Shown: positions 24,315 to 33,526 of the stretch, in pieces
How positions within the stretch are numbered: the stretch's first letter is position 1
Layout: each line of letters starts with the position of its first letter
Assembly: GCA_030425395.1 (NCBI GenBank)
Contig: JAUIAS010000031.1
Span: 1-38,557, forward strand
Length of the DNA: 38,557 nucleotides
Direction of reading: 5' to 3'
Source: Alphaproteobacteria bacterium
GTDB taxonomy: Bacteria; Pseudomonadota; Alphaproteobacteria; Rhodobacterales; Rhodobacteraceae
Notes under the pieces: model-generated
Told to the model about the DNA's origin: nothing
Databases searched by the model: none
The model's input: only the letters and a program-made list of their open reading frames with translations
Position numbers and translations under genes: made by a program

Positions 24315-25394
24315 ATGGCCTGGATTGGGCTGCGGGACAGAAAGCAAACCCTATTTGATGCGCGTGGGCTGGGGCCGGATCGCGACCGTGCCGTCATTGA
24401 CGAACGGCGCGGCCTGACGCGTGGAACCTTGATCATAGAAACCGAAACCTCCGCATCCTCGCGCCCGCTGCCGCTGCTTCGCTTTCAGGGGGCCGGTGGT
24501 TTGGGATTGCATCTTCATGCGATGCCGGGCGGTGGGTTGGTGTTTGTCTTGGCACAGGGGCATTCGGTTCAGCATTGTGCCTTTGATACAGCCCAGGAGG
24601 GACGTTCTGACAAGCTGTTCTTGTCGTTCTCATGGGACATCGAAGAAGGCATTGGCCGTTTTCTTGTCGAACAGGAAGAACGCAGTGGTTTGCAAAGCGC
24701 CACATTGAACCCCGAAGTGCCCCTGAGCCTTGTTGATCTGTCCGCCTTGTTTTCCGATGGCGGCGATGTGGTCATGTCCGAAGACGTGGTTTTTGCTGCA
24801 CTATCTGACCGGGTAGAGCCCATTGGGCCAATGCCCACTCTTGCAGGCCTGGTTCCTGTGCGCACGCCGGACGGCTATAAACCTGTGGGCAGTCTAAAAC
24901 GTGGGGATCTGGTATCGACCGTTGATGGCCATATCGTGCCCGTGTTGCATCGCGTCACGCGCACGGTTCCTGCGGTTGGACGGTTTGCGCCGGTCAGGTT
25001 GCGCGCGCCCTTCTTTGGCTTGAAGGGGGATCTGGTGACAGGCTCTGACCAGCGTCTCGTTATCCGGGGAAGCGAGGTGGAATACCTCTTTGGTCACGAA
25101 GCGGTTCTGGTGCCTGCGCGGCATCTGGCTTCGGCCCCGGTTGGGCATCCTCTGGCTCTGCCGGATCTGGTAACCTATTCGCAGATACTTCTTCCAGATC
25201 ATGAAGTGATCGACGCGGTTGGAACCGCAATCGAAAGCCTGTTCATCGGACGCATTCGCCGCAAGCCAAAACTCCTGAAAATGAGCGCCCTAGCCGATTT
25301 TGAACGCGCGACGCTGCCCGATCATGCGCGCAAGGTTTACCCGGTGCTTGGCGCATTTGATGCGATGGTCCTCGCCGAACATCGCGCGGCTTAG
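24315..25394 (+). CDS. Hint-fold protein lacking self-processing residues
   Basis: The protein has 359 residues and no signal peptide or membrane helix. The C-terminal half (about 172-330) follows the Hint pattern of alphaproteobacterial secreted proteins: VRTPDGYKPVGSLKRGDLVSTVDG aligns with the entry of the domain, and an RGSEVEYLFG-EAVLVPARHL block aligns with the RSSRAQLLFG-DEVLVKAKDL block of the protein at 25884. The first-position cysteine is absent (Thr175 or nearby) and the QHR histidine of the second block is replaced (SDQR). Self-cleavage is therefore not expected. The N-terminal half (1-170) matches nothing I recognise; it is rich in beta-type patterns. No clear ribosome site precedes ATG 24315, so the start is uncertain. 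Its stop overlaps that of the convergent small gene. Confidence 0.75.
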   Translation: MAWIGLRDRKQTLFDARGLGPDRDRAVIDERRGLTRGTLIIETETSASSRPLPLLRFQGAGGLGLHLHAMPGGGLVFVLAQGHSVQHCAFDTAQEGRSDKLFLSFSWDIEEGIGRFLVEQEERSGLQSATLNPEVPLSLVDLSALFSDGGDVVMSEDVVFAALSDRVEPIGPMPTLAGLVPVRTPDGYKPVGSLKRGDLVSTVDGHIVPVLHRVTRTVPAVGRFAPVRLRAPFFGLKGDLVTGSDQRLVIRGSEVEYLFGHEAVLVPARHLASAPVGHPLALPDLVTYSQILLPDHEVIDAVGTAIESLFIGRIRRKPKLLKMSALADFERATLPDHARKVYPVLGAFDAMVLAEHRAA

Positions 25395-25741
25395 CTCCCG
25401 GTGTTGCCCTCGTCACCATAGAACGGTGTAACCTGTGCAACGATGACCGCATTTTCATCTAGGGCGCGCTGCATCAGAGTGCGTTCATCCGCCCCAATGT
25501 CGTGGCCCAATTCCTCGCGTTCTTCGGTCGTACCATATCCGGTTACATCCAGCGGTGCCATGTCCGCCTGTTTGAGGATCGCCACAGTTTCCCGCACGGC
25601 CTCGGCTTCGTCTACGCCGCTTGCATAGATCATCAGGCCAGCACCGGTGCAACCCTTGGGCAGCCCGTCCCCTGACTTGCGGCCTACCTGAACCAGCAGC
25701 GTGTAAACCCTTTGCGGGCGTTTTTCTTTTTTGTCCGACAT
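25391..25741 (-). CDS. Conserved hypothetical protein, 116 residues
   Basis: I do not recognise a function. The sequence has a basic start (MSDKKEKRPQRVYTLLVQVG), a regular alpha/beta pattern and a final acidic part. The sequence VDEAEAVRETVAILKQADMAPLDVTGYGT reads like a small ferredoxin-like or ACT-like fold: strand, helix, strand. It is a good real gene by codon use and by its position on the dapD/dapE strand between those two genes, where a small conserved protein often occurs in related bacteria (from memory). Its stop overlaps the stop of the convergent Hint-fold gene by three bases. No cysteines suggest a metal site apart from one in KGCTGAG. Confidence 0.7.
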   Translation of the reverse strand: MSDKKEKRPQRVYTLLVQVGRKSGDGLPKGCTGAGLMIYASGVDEAEAVRETVAILKQADMAPLDVTGYGTTEEREELGHDIGADERTLMQRALDENAVIVAQVTPFYGDEGNTGS

Positions 25742-25883
25742 GGCACGCTGCTAACGCGGGGCTGGGGGCGCGTCAATCTTTCGAGACGGTCGCCCAATAC
25801 TTTTGCCTTGGTAACGGCCTGTAAATTTGCACGCCTTATGACCGTTATTGTTTTCGATACGGCAAGTAAAAGGCGAACACCCG

Positions 25884-27440
25884 ATGGCAACAGCGGCGCA
25901 ATTGGATATCAATACGGCAGTCACCGCAGAAGATATGTTCAATGAAATCTTCGGGGATTCCATTTCGCTTGTCTCGGCCACATATACCGGGGCAACCGCA
26001 TCGTCGGGTACGTATTCCGGCGGGGACGCAACGTCGGCGGAACTGACCCCCGCCGATACTGGCGTCATTCTCTCCACAGGTTTGGCAACCAGCGTGACCA
26101 ATGCGTCCGGCGATGTGAATTCATCAGCATCCACCACCGGGATCATGAACACTCAGGGCGATTCTGATCTGGATCAGGTTGCGGGAAGCAGCACATATGA
26201 CGCCGCGGTGCTTGAAGCCGTATTTGTGCCTGACGGATCGGTATTGACCCTCCAGGTCGTGTTTTCTTCCGAGGAATATCTTGAGTATGTGAATTCCGGT
26301 TTCAACGATGCTGTGGGCGTGTTCGTGAATGGCGAAAAGGCCCAGCTGACCGTCGGGGATGGCGACATTACCATCGACAACATCAACGATGTCAGTAACG
26401 AAAACCTCTATATCGACAACAGCAGTGCTGATGACACTTACAACACTGAAATGGATGGCTTTACCGTCACCCTGACCCTCAAAGCCAATGTGAACCCGGG
26501 CGAGGAAAACACGATCAAGATCGGCGTCGCCGATACCGGTGACCGCAGCTATGACAGCAATCTTTTGATCGCGGGCGGGTCGGTCCAGACCGCGTTGGTT
26601 GCTGGAGATGACGCCATTTCAGTGCATGGGGTGGCACCGGGCACCTTGGATGTTCTTGCCAATGATGTCAGTAGCGCGAGTTCAACCCTGACCATCACTG
26701 CTATCAATGGTAATCCGGTTGTGGCCGGCGACAGCGTCACCCTGCCGTCGGGTGAGGTGATCACCCTGAACGCCGACGGCACGTTTACTGTCGTGTCTGA
26801 CGCGGATGATGAATCCACGGTGTTTTCCTATACCGTTGAAGACAATGCCGGGAATACCGATGTCGGGTTCGTTACGGTCACCACTACCCCTTGTTTCGTC
26901 GAGGGCACCTGTCTCCAGACATCGACCGGCCTGCGAACCGTTGAAACACTGAAACCCGGCGATCGGATCAAGACCCGCGATAATGGCTTCCAACCTGTGC
27001 GTTGGGTGGGCTTTGCCGATCGCCCGGCACGTGATGCCCATGCCCCGATTGCCATATCGGCGAACCGGTTCGGTCGTCATGGTGGGCTGCTGGTATCGCC
27101 CCAGCACCGGATTGTGTTGCGGTCCTCGCGGGCCCAGTTGTTGTTCGGCACCGATGAGGTTCTGGTCAAGGCCAAGGATCTGGTTGATACCGTTGCGGTT
27201 CACCGCATCGAAGATGACACGACCGTGCGCTATTTCCACGTGCTGTTTGACAGCCATCAAATCGTTTATGCCAACGGTCTGGAAACCGAAAGCTATCACC
27301 CCGGTGACGTCAGCCTTGGCGCATTTGACCGCGATACCCGTGATGAAATCCTTGAGATCATGCAAGGGTTTCCGCAAGGCTACGGACCTTCTGCGCGCCC
27401 GTCGTTGCGCAGCTATGAAGCCGGATTGATTACCGCATGA
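25884..27440 (+). CDS. Secreted-type Hint protein with a choice-of-anchor L domain
   Basis: An acidic, threonine- and aspartate-rich protein of 518 residues with no N-terminal signal peptide. About residues 10-235 form a choice-of-anchor L domain: VVFSSEEYLEYVNSGFNDAVG is its hallmark. Residues 240-335 form a cadherin/immunoglobulin-like repeat (DVLANDVSS, NADGTFTVVSD, FSYTVEDNAGN). Residues 337-475 form a Hint domain with Cys337 in CFVEGTCL and His408 in SPQHR, so self-cleavage is possible. The absence of a signal peptide and the acidic repeats suggest type I secretion and calcium binding, but no transporter is nearby. The frame opens at TTG 25848; ATG 25884 with AAAGGCGA upstream is preferred. 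An intrinsic terminator follows directly. Confidence 0.85.
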   Translation: MATAAQLDINTAVTAEDMFNEIFGDSISLVSATYTGATASSGTYSGGDATSAELTPADTGVILSTGLATSVTNASGDVNSSASTTGIMNTQGDSDLDQVAGSSTYDAAVLEAVFVPDGSVLTLQVVFSSEEYLEYVNSGFNDAVGVFVNGEKAQLTVGDGDITIDNINDVSNENLYIDNSSADDTYNTEMDGFTVTLTLKANVNPGEENTIKIGVADTGDRSYDSNLLIAGGSVQTALVAGDDAISVHGVAPGTLDVLANDVSSASSTLTITAINGNPVVAGDSVTLPSGEVITLNADGTFTVVSDADDESTVFSYTVEDNAGNTDVGFVTVTTTPCFVEGTCLQTSTGLRTVETLKPGDRIKTRDNGFQPVRWVGFADRPARDAHAPIAISANRFGRHGGLLVSPQHRIVLRSSRAQLLFGTDEVLVKAKDLVDTVAVHRIEDDTTVRYFHVLFDSHQIVYANGLETESYHPGDVSLGAFDRDTRDEILEIMQGFPQGYGPSARPSLRSYEAGLITA

Positions 27441-27471
27441 AAAAGGGCCGGTGCTATGCCCCGGCCCTTTT
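27441..27471. terminator. Intrinsic terminator after the Hint gene
   Basis: AAAAGGGCCGG (27441-27451) pairs with CCGGCCCTTTT (27461-27471) around a nine-base loop, directly after the stop codon. The As and Ts on both sides mean it can also end transcripts from the convergent dapD gene. Confidence 0.9.
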
Positions 27472-27482
27472 GTTAATTCTTA

Positions 27483-27503
27483 CTAGGGGGCCAAGCCCCC
27501 TAG
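27483..27503. repeat. Perfect hairpin CTAGGGGGC-CAA-GCCCCCTAG
   Basis: A nine-base-pair perfect inverted repeat with a three-base loop between the terminator and the dapD stop. There is no U-tract on either side. Similar GGGGG/CCCCC extragenic hairpins occur repeatedly in Rhodobacteraceae genomes (from memory), so it may be a dispersed element or an mRNA 3' stabiliser for dapD. Confidence 0.8.
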
Positions 27504-27545
27504 ATTGTTTGTGGAATGAACGCGTCCACGCCCATTCCTACAGGA

Positions 27546-28373
27546 TCAGTCGCGCAGAAGTTCGTTGATTCCGGTTTTGGAGCGGGTCTTTTCGTCAACG
27601 CGCTTCACGATGACCGCGCAATAGAGATGGATGCCGTTTGTCGATGGCATAGATCCCGCGACCACCACGGAGTAGGGCGGCACCTCCCCATACATGACCT
27701 CGCCAGTGGCGCGGTCCACGATTTTGGTGGACTGGCCGAGAAAGACCCCCATTCCAAGAACCGACCCTTCGCGTACGATCACACCTTCGACGACCTCGGA
27801 GCGCGCGCCGATGAAACAATTGTCTTCGATGATGGTCGGGCCTGCCTGCATCGGTTCAAGCACACCGCCGATGCCCACGCCGCCCGACAGGTGCACATTC
27901 TTGCCGATCTGGGCGCAGGATCCAACGGTCGCCCAAGTATCCACCATGGTGCCGCTATCGACATAGGCCCCAAGGTTCACGAAGGACGGCATCAACACGA
28001 CACCGGGTGCGATGAACGCGGATTTGCGCACAATACAGTTCGGCACCGCGCGGAAACCCGCGTCTTTCCACTGGGCGTCGTTCCAGCCCTTGAACTTGCT
28101 GTCGACCTTGTCCCACCAGCCGCCGCTTTGCGGCCCACCGTCATGGACTTCCATGTCCTTGATACGGAATCCCAGAAGGACGGCTTTCTTGGCCCATTGA
28201 TTGACATGCCATGTGCCGTCATCCCCGCGCTCGGCCACGCGCAGTTGTCCGCTGTCCAGCGCGTTCAGAGTGTCCTCGATCGCCTCTCGGGTTTCGCCGG
28301 TGGTGGCGGGCGTAATGTTGTCTCGGGTTTCCCACGCGGATTCGATGGCCGCTTCAAGCTGTTCGTTTGACAC
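27546..28373 (-). CDS. dapD: Tetrahydrodipicolinate N-succinyltransferase
   Basis: DapD transfers succinyl from succinyl-CoA to tetrahydrodipicolinate, the first step of the succinylase branch of lysine/diaminopimelate synthesis. The protein has 275 residues, the standard length. The N-terminal helical domain (1-100) starts [14 protein letters not shown]. The middle (about 105-230) is a left-handed beta-helix of hexapeptide repeats, seen as [20 protein letters not shown] and later [15 protein letters not shown]. The start is GTG 28371-28373 with GGAG nine bases upstream; an in-frame GTG at 28388 forms part of that ribosome site and is unlikely to be used. The gene ends 42 bases from the perfect hairpin and the bidirectional terminator. 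Confidence 0.95.
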   Translation of the reverse strand: MSNEQLEAAIESAWETRDNITPATTGETREAIEDTLNALDSGQLRVAERGDDGTWHVNQWAKKAVLLGFRIKDMEVHDGGPQSGGWWDKVDSKFKGWNDAQWKDAGFRAVPNCIVRKSAFIAPGVVLMPSFVNLGAYVDSGTMVDTWATVGSCAQIGKNVHLSGGVGIGGVLEPMQAGPTIIEDNCFIGARSEVVEGVIVREGSVLGMGVFLGQSTKIVDRATGEVMYGEVPPYSVVVAGSMPSTNGIHLYCAVIVKRVDEKTRSKTGINELLRD

Positions 28374-28450
28374 TGTGTTTATCTCCACTCGGGGCGTTGC
28401 AGGTTCCCCGCGCCTATAAGCGGTCAGGGCCTAAGGCGCAACGAAAACGC

Positions 28451-29371
28451 TCAGACAAACGGGTCCGGGGCGAGGTTTGCGCCACATATCAGGATGGCCA
28501 GCCGTTCATCCTCCTCTGGCACATAGGCACCGGACATCACCGCCGCCAGCGCCGCTGCCCCTGCCGGTTCCACCAGTTGGCGCAAAGACTGCCACAACCA
28601 CTTTTGCGCGGCAGTGATCTCCTTGTCATCGACAAGGGTCACTTGTGTTCCGGTTTTCTGAGCAAGATCGAAACAGATCTGACCGATGCGTCGGGCACCC
28701 AGCGCATTTGCTGCAACGCCGGACACATCCACATCCACCGGTGTGCCAGCGTCCTGCGCGGCATGCAACGCGCAGCTATCGCGCGGTTCCACTCCGACGA
28801 TCCGGCCGCGGTCGCCCATCCACGCCATTGCGCCGGCGATCAACCCTCCGCCGCCTACGGCGATAAGCACCGTGTCACAGTCCAGACCCTGATCTTCCCA
28901 TTCCAGCGCAAGGCTGCCCTGACCTGCCACCGTTGCCGGGGCATCATAGGCATGAACCTGCATCGCACCGGTTTCTGCTTCAAAGGTCTGTGCGGCCTCC
29001 AGCGCATTTGCATAGGCACCGGGAACGATATGAAGGTCTGCACCGGCCCGGCGGATCAGATCAATCTTGGCGGGGCCAGCCATTTCCGGGACAAAGATGT
29101 TCGCGCGGTGGCCGAGTTGCGATGCGGCAAAGGCGACCGCCGCGCCATGATTGCCACCGCTTGCAGCCACGACACCAGCCTTTGGAACGGGATGTGCCAA
29201 AAGAGTATTGAAGGCCCCGCGCGCCTTGAAGCTGCCGGTGTGTTGCATCTGTTCGAATTTCAGGCTGACCGGATTTCGCAACCCGATATCAATGCCGGTG
29301 ATCATGGGTGTGCGTCTGATGAAGGGTTGGATACGTGAGGCCGCTGCGTGGATATCGGACATCCAGTCCAT
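28451..29371 (-). CDS. Threonine/serine dehydratase-like PLP enzyme
   Basis: A fold-type II PLP enzyme of 306 residues. The cofactor lysine is Lys49 in HTGSFKARGA. SGGNHGAAVA (about 70-79) is the phosphate-facing loop and AVGGGGLIAG near 171 the glycine loop. Catabolic threonine dehydratases and serine racemases deaminate or isomerise threonine or serine to 2-oxoacids or D-serine. There is no C-terminal ACT regulatory domain, so feedback-controlled IlvA is excluded. Substrate (threonine, serine or hydroxyaspartate) cannot be fixed from sequence. ATG 29371 has AGGAA about ten bases upstream; a second in-frame ATG at 29362 is possible. The gene diverges from the LOG gene across 77 bases. Confidence 0.85.
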   Translation of the reverse strand: MDWMSDIHAAASRIQPFIRRTPMITGIDIGLRNPVSLKFEQMQHTGSFKARGAFNTLLAHPVPKAGVVAASGGNHGAAVAFAASQLGHRANIFVPEMAGPAKIDLIRRAGADLHIVPGAYANALEAAQTFEAETGAMQVHAYDAPATVAGQGSLALEWEDQGLDCDTVLIAVGGGGLIAGAMAWMGDRGRIVGVEPRDSCALHAAQDAGTPVDVDVSGVAANALGARRIGQICFDLAQKTGTQVTLVDDKEITAAQKWLWQSLRQLVEPAGAAALAAVMSGAYVPEEDERLAILICGANLAPDPFV

Positions 29372-29448
29372 GTTTTCTTGTTCCTGCGATGGTTTCTTGC
29401 GCGATGAGCCTATAGCTGGGAAGTTGACGGAAACAAGGATGATGCATC

Positions 29449-30291
29449 ATGCAAGACGATAGACATAGCCGGTTCAGGGATGCCCGTTCGGACCGGCGCA
29501 CCGCGCGCGATGTTCCGAAGACACCGCAGACGGAATCGTCGGCCTACAAGCTGGCTTTCGCGGATGAGGATTTCATGTGCCGCGAGGAGTTGCGGCCGGT
29601 TCGGCTGCAACTGGAGTTGCTGAAACCGGAAATGATGCTGGATGAGGCGGGCATCGACAGCACGGTTGTTCTTTTTGGCGGCGCACGCATCCCTGAGCCG
29701 TCGCAAAAGGACAAGGCGCGCACACAGACGCTGGCTGACCTGTCACGCTTTTACGACGAGGCGCACGAGTTTTCCCGGTTGGTTACCGAACGGTCCCTCA
29801 AGAGGGGGGGGCGCGACCTGGTGGTGACGACGGGCGGTGGGCCCGGCGTTATGGAAGCAGGAAACCGAGGCGCCGCGGATGCAGGGGGGCGATCCATCGG
29901 ATTGAACATTGTGTTGCCGCATGAACAGGCCCCGAACGAATACGTCACGCCGGAACTCAGCTTCAACTTTCATTACTTCGCCATCCGCAAGATGCACTTC
30001 CTGATGCGCGCGCGGGCGATCTGTGTGTTCCCTGGCGGCTTTGGAACGCTGGACGAATTGTTCGAATCCCTGACCCTGATCCAGACCGGCCGAATGGAAC
30101 GCGTGCCCTTTCTTTTGTTTGGGCGCGACTTCTGGAATCGGATCGTCAATTGGCAGGCCTTGGCCGATGCCGGGACGATCTCGGACGAAGATCTGGCCCT
30201 GTTCCGGTTTGTCGAAACAGCGCAGGAGGCCATCGACATTCTGGATGCCGAGATGCCTCAACCCAAACGGGAAACAATTCCTGGGCGCTGA
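29449..30291 (+). CDS. LOG-family protein (nucleotide phosphoribohydrolase)
   Basis: The 280-residue protein shows both LOG-family signatures: GGGPGVMEA at 129-137 and PGGFGTLDE at 195-203, in a Rossmann-like fold. In characterised members these form the active site that splits adenosine or cytokinin 5'-monophosphates into base and ribose 5-phosphate, in the cytoplasm. About 65 N-terminal residues, polar and arginine rich, precede the core and match the longer subgroup of these proteins. AAGGA precedes ATG 29449 by nine bases. It faces a small unknown gene downstream. The old label lysine decarboxylase, given to such proteins, is not supported. Real substrate (purine 5'-monophosphate) inferred from the family. 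Confidence 0.87.
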   Translation: MQDDRHSRFRDARSDRRTARDVPKTPQTESSAYKLAFADEDFMCREELRPVRLQLELLKPEMMLDEAGIDSTVVLFGGARIPEPSQKDKARTQTLADLSRFYDEAHEFSRLVTERSLKRGGRDLVVTTGGGPGVMEAGNRGAADAGGRSIGLNIVLPHEQAPNEYVTPELSFNFHYFAIRKMHFLMRARAICVFPGGFGTLDELFESLTLIQTGRMERVPFLLFGRDFWNRIVNWQALADAGTISDEDLALFRFVETAQEAIDILDAEMPQPKRETIPGR

Positions 30292-30304
30292 ACGAGCGAA
30301 CTGG

Positions 30305-30517
30305 TCAGGCGTAGAAACTGTCGGGCATACATCCGAGCGATGTTCCCGTCGCGATCTTGGTCACCACTCGCGTGCCATTTTCGTCGCGGATGCCATATCC
30401 GTAACCGGCGATGCGGAATTTCCATTCGCGTGTTGAAAGGGAAATTGCCCGTTCGCGTGCCAGAACGTCAAAAACTGCGGGATCGATCATCGGGGTTGAT
30501 GTTTCAATCTGTGCCAT
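30305..30517 (-). CDS. Small protein of unknown function, 70 residues
   Basis: I do not recognise this protein. It begins MAQIETSTPMIDPAVFDVL and has a charged middle followed by a beta-like stretch (TREWKFRIAGYGYGIRDENGTRVVTKI) and a C-terminal region with one cysteine (GTSLGCMPDSFYA). There is no signal peptide or membrane segment. A clear ribosome site, GAGGAC, lies six bases before ATG 30515-30517, and codon use is like its neighbours, so it is likely real. It is convergent with the LOG gene, 13 bases apart, and divergent from the sensor kinase across 266 bases of regulatory DNA. Confidence 0.7.
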   Translation of the reverse strand: MAQIETSTPMIDPAVFDVLARERAISLSTREWKFRIAGYGYGIRDENGTRVVTKIATGTSLGCMPDSFYA

Positions 30518-30783
30518 TTCTAGTCCTCACTGGTTTGGTTGATGAGTCGATCCTGTCGGGCAAAAGCGGCACGATTGGTTCTGGATTGTGATTAAAACTG
30601 GACATTCAGTCTTTTTGTTTCAGTTTCATACCTAGTGTTGGGTGCTTTTCGCCCAGCCGATAGTCAGTTTGTCGGTTTCGGACGTTGAACAAGGCAGGGC
30701 GCACGCGTCCTGACTCTTAAAGTTTTTGATACTTGGCGGGCGCGCAGGCCTGGCTTGGACTATTATTGAGGAGGCTATCCCTC

Positions 30784-33513
30784 ATGCGCCAACATTTGCG
30801 ATTCACTCTGGCTCTTTTGCTGACCGTTAGCGTCTCCTTGGCAGCCTTCAGCATGTTTCAAGCGGCGGTCTTGGACGGTGTGAGGGCGTATGTCAAAGGT
30901 GAGGGTCTCTACTCCAAGGCGCAAAAAGACGCGGTTTTCCAGTTACAGCTTTTCAAGGACACCGGTGATCGACAACATTTCAGAGCGGCGATCGCCCATC
31001 TGGACGTTCCACTGGGCGACCGGCAGGCGCGGCTGGCACTTTTGGCTGATCCGGTTGATCGGTCCGCTGCCTATGCCGGTTTCAAGCGTGGTTTGAACCA
31101 TCCCGAAGATATTCGGACGATGATCTGGTTCTTTGTCAGTTTTCAGAACTTTCCTTACGTTAAGGAAGCGATCGAAATTTGGGGTGAATCTGACGATCTA
31201 GTCATGCAAATTCGGGAACGCGCGCTTGACCTGCGCGCTGCCTACGAGGCCAACGATGCTGCGGCTGTTGCTGCACTGACGTTTGAGATTGCCGATCTCA
31301 ACACGAGGGCAGCCTCAAAGCAGATCGAATTTTCCGCTGTGCTGAGCGAAGGTGCAAGGGTTGGCAAGGCGATCTTGATGTCCGGTGGCCTTATTGTGAT
31401 GGCCCTAACCCTTTTGGGGGCATGGCTTGGGATTCGGCGGATTTTCAAGGAAATCGAAGGGCAGGAAAGGGAGCGGGAGGCGAACCGAGAACAACTGCGA
31501 AAGAGCGAAGAACGGTTTGATCTGGCGATGAACGCCGCAAATAGCGATGGGCTGTGGGATTGGGATTTGCAGGCCAATTCGGTCTATTATTCGCCTCTAT
31601 GGAAATCCATGCTTGGCTATGAGGCACACGAACTGCCTGATACATTTGAGATTTGGGAAAGCCTTGTAGATGAGGAAGGCCGTGCCCAAGTCCACACGTT
31701 GATCGATGATTGCACGACTGGAAAAGCAAACGGGTTTTCAGCTGAAGTCAAGATGCGGCACAAGGATGGCCATTGGGTTGATATCCTGACGCGCTCTGTT
31801 GTGATGCGGGATGAAAACAACCGGGCCTACCGCATGGTTGGCACCCATACCGACATCACCGACGTGAAACGCCAACAGACGGAGTTACGCCAACTCAACA
31901 CGAATTTGAACGAACAGGTTCGCGCCCAGACAAAAGATCTACTGGCTGCCAAGGATTCAGCTGAATCCGCCAGTCGCGCCAAGAGCGCGTTTCTCGCGAA
32001 CATGAGCCACGAAATCCGCACCCCGATGAACGGCATTCTGGGCATGGTCGAACTCATCACCAAGACCGACCTGTCCACCGATCAGCGCAAGATGTTGTCA
32101 ACCGTGCAAGCGTCTTCGGAGACTCTGCTACGCATCATCGACGATATTCTCGATATTTCCAAAATCGAGGCAGGCAAGCTGTCGTTGGCACCGACTCGCA
32201 CTGTGGTGCGCGATATGTGCGAGGATGTCCTGCTGACACTGCGCCCCATTGCCACCGCGCGAAACGTCAAACTTCGCTTCATCCATATGGAAACACCGTT
32301 TGCCATTCAGGCGGACGAAATGCGGTTGCGGCAAATCCTGATGAACCTGCTGAACAATGCAATTAAGTTTTCCGATGCCGAGCAAACCGGGCGAAACGGT
32401 TATGTCGATCTGCATGTAGAGACCGTGAATGATGATATGCTTCGTATGACCATTACGGACAACGGGATCGGGATTGACAAAGCCGTTCTGACGAAACTGT
32501 TCCAGCCGTTTACCCAGGCCGAGGCGGAAACCACACGGTCTTTCGGGGGGACGGGTCTTGGTTTGTCGATTTGCCAGTCTCTGGTCGATATGATGGGCGG
32601 CCGCATTAAAGTGGCAAGTGCGCTGGGTGCAGGTAGTACGTTTACCGTTGAAATCCCTGTTTCACAGCTTGAGCGATCAGGCGTGACCCAGCAACTGGCG
32701 GATGAGCATGTTCTGGCATTTGTATCCGAAGCCACAACGGTAGAGGTCGTGTCGTCTTGCCTGGGTCATATGGGAGCCACAGTGCAAGCGTTTTCGACGC
32801 GTGAAGAGTTGCTGGAGATTTTGCGCAATCGCCCTGAGACATTCAACCCGGTCGTCTTGCTGGGGATGGATGGGCGGACCCGAACAGAAAAGCTCTATCA
32901 AGATATTCTTAGCGAATTCGGTGAATTGCGATATATCCTTCTGACTTCTGATACGGTCTCCCAAGAACTGCTCAACGCCGAGAACACGGTCAAGATTTAC
33001 CGGTACCCGATTCTCCCGTCCTATCTTGAGAACGGGATGTTGCGGCTGAGCAATTCCGCGCCCGATCAGGTTGCGGGGACGACGCGGCAATCCTCTCAGA
33101 ATGTCACGGCTTTCGATCAATGTTCGCTGCTGCTGGTCGAAGACAATGTCGTGAACCAACAGGTCATCACCGCCCAGCTCAAGCGATTGGGGGCAAGTGT
33201 GGATGTGGCTTCAAACGGGGTGGATGGGTTCAAACGATGGCTGGAAGGCAGCTATGATTTGGTCCTGACCGATTGCCACATGCCGGAAATGGACGGGTTT
33301 GAAATGGTCGGTCAAATCCGATCGGTAGAAGCGTCCACGGGTCGCGATGCGTCGGCTGTTGTTGCGATTACGGCAAATGCCCTCTCGGGAGAGGCCGAGA
33401 AATGTATTGCTGCCGGAATGGATGATTACCTGTCCAAGCCGGTCAAACTGGCGGATTTGCAAGCCTGTTTGCAGCGCTGGTTGATCGACGGGCCGTCATC
33501 CGCCCCATCCTGA
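30784..33513 (+). CDS. Hybrid sensor histidine kinase (PAS, HisKA, HATPase, two receiver-like regions)
   Basis: A membrane-bound sensor of 909 residues. Helix 1 is at about 7-29 and helix 2 at about 194-217, enclosing a periplasmic sensor of some 165 residues that I do not recognise. A coiled coil (218-245) leads to a PAS domain (about 243-363, with [13 protein letters not shown] at its end). The HisKA domain carries the phosphorylated His409 in [12 protein letters not shown]. HATPase boxes follow: [17 protein letters not shown] and [11 protein letters not shown] receiver-like segment (about 641-755) lacks a usable acceptor pocket. The C-terminal receiver (about 780-900) has Asp830 in [13 protein letters not shown] and Lys885 in YLSKPVK. 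GAGGAGG precedes ATG 30784. No HPt protein is nearby. Signal unknown. Confidence 0.92.
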   Translation: MRQHLRFTLALLLTVSVSLAAFSMFQAAVLDGVRAYVKGEGLYSKAQKDAVFQLQLFKDTGDRQHFRAAIAHLDVPLGDRQARLALLADPVDRSAAYAGFKRGLNHPEDIRTMIWFFVSFQNFPYVKEAIEIWGESDDLVMQIRERALDLRAAYEANDAAAVAALTFEIADLNTRAASKQIEFSAVLSEGARVGKAILMSGGLIVMALTLLGAWLGIRRIFKEIEGQEREREANREQLRKSEERFDLAMNAANSDGLWDWDLQANSVYYSPLWKSMLGYEAHELPDTFEIWESLVDEEGRAQVHTLIDDCTTGKANGFSAEVKMRHKDGHWVDILTRSVVMRDENNRAYRMVGTHTDITDVKRQQTELRQLNTNLNEQVRAQTKDLLAAKDSAESASRAKSAFLANMSHEIRTPMNGILGMVELITKTDLSTDQRKMLSTVQASSETLLRIIDDILDISKIEAGKLSLAPTRTVVRDMCEDVLLTLRPIATARNVKLRFIHMETPFAIQADEMRLRQILMNLLNNAIKFSDAEQTGRNGYVDLHVETVNDDMLRMTITDNGIGIDKAVLTKLFQPFTQAEAETTRSFGGTGLGLSICQSLVDMMGGRIKVASALGAGSTFTVEIPVSQLERSGVTQQLADEHVLAFVSEATTVEVVSSCLGHMGATVQAFSTREELLEILRNRPETFNPVVLLGMDGRTRTEKLYQDILSEFGELRYILLTSDTVSQELLNAENTVKIYRYPILPSYLENGMLRLSNSAPDQVAGTTRQSSQNVTAFDQCSLLLVEDNVVNQQVITAQLKRLGASVDVASNGVDGFKRWLEGSYDLVLTDCHMPEMDGFEMVGQIRSVEASTGRDASAVVAITANALSGEAEKCIAAGMDDYLSKPVKLADLQACLQRWLIDGPSSAPS

Positions 33514-33526
33514 CACCGCATAAGGT

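Noticed and set aside
28367-29338. Long open frame on the plus strand opposite the dehydratase gene
   Set aside because: It covers the complement of a clear PLP enzyme and reads like a reverse-strand artefact, rich in Arg, His and Cys.
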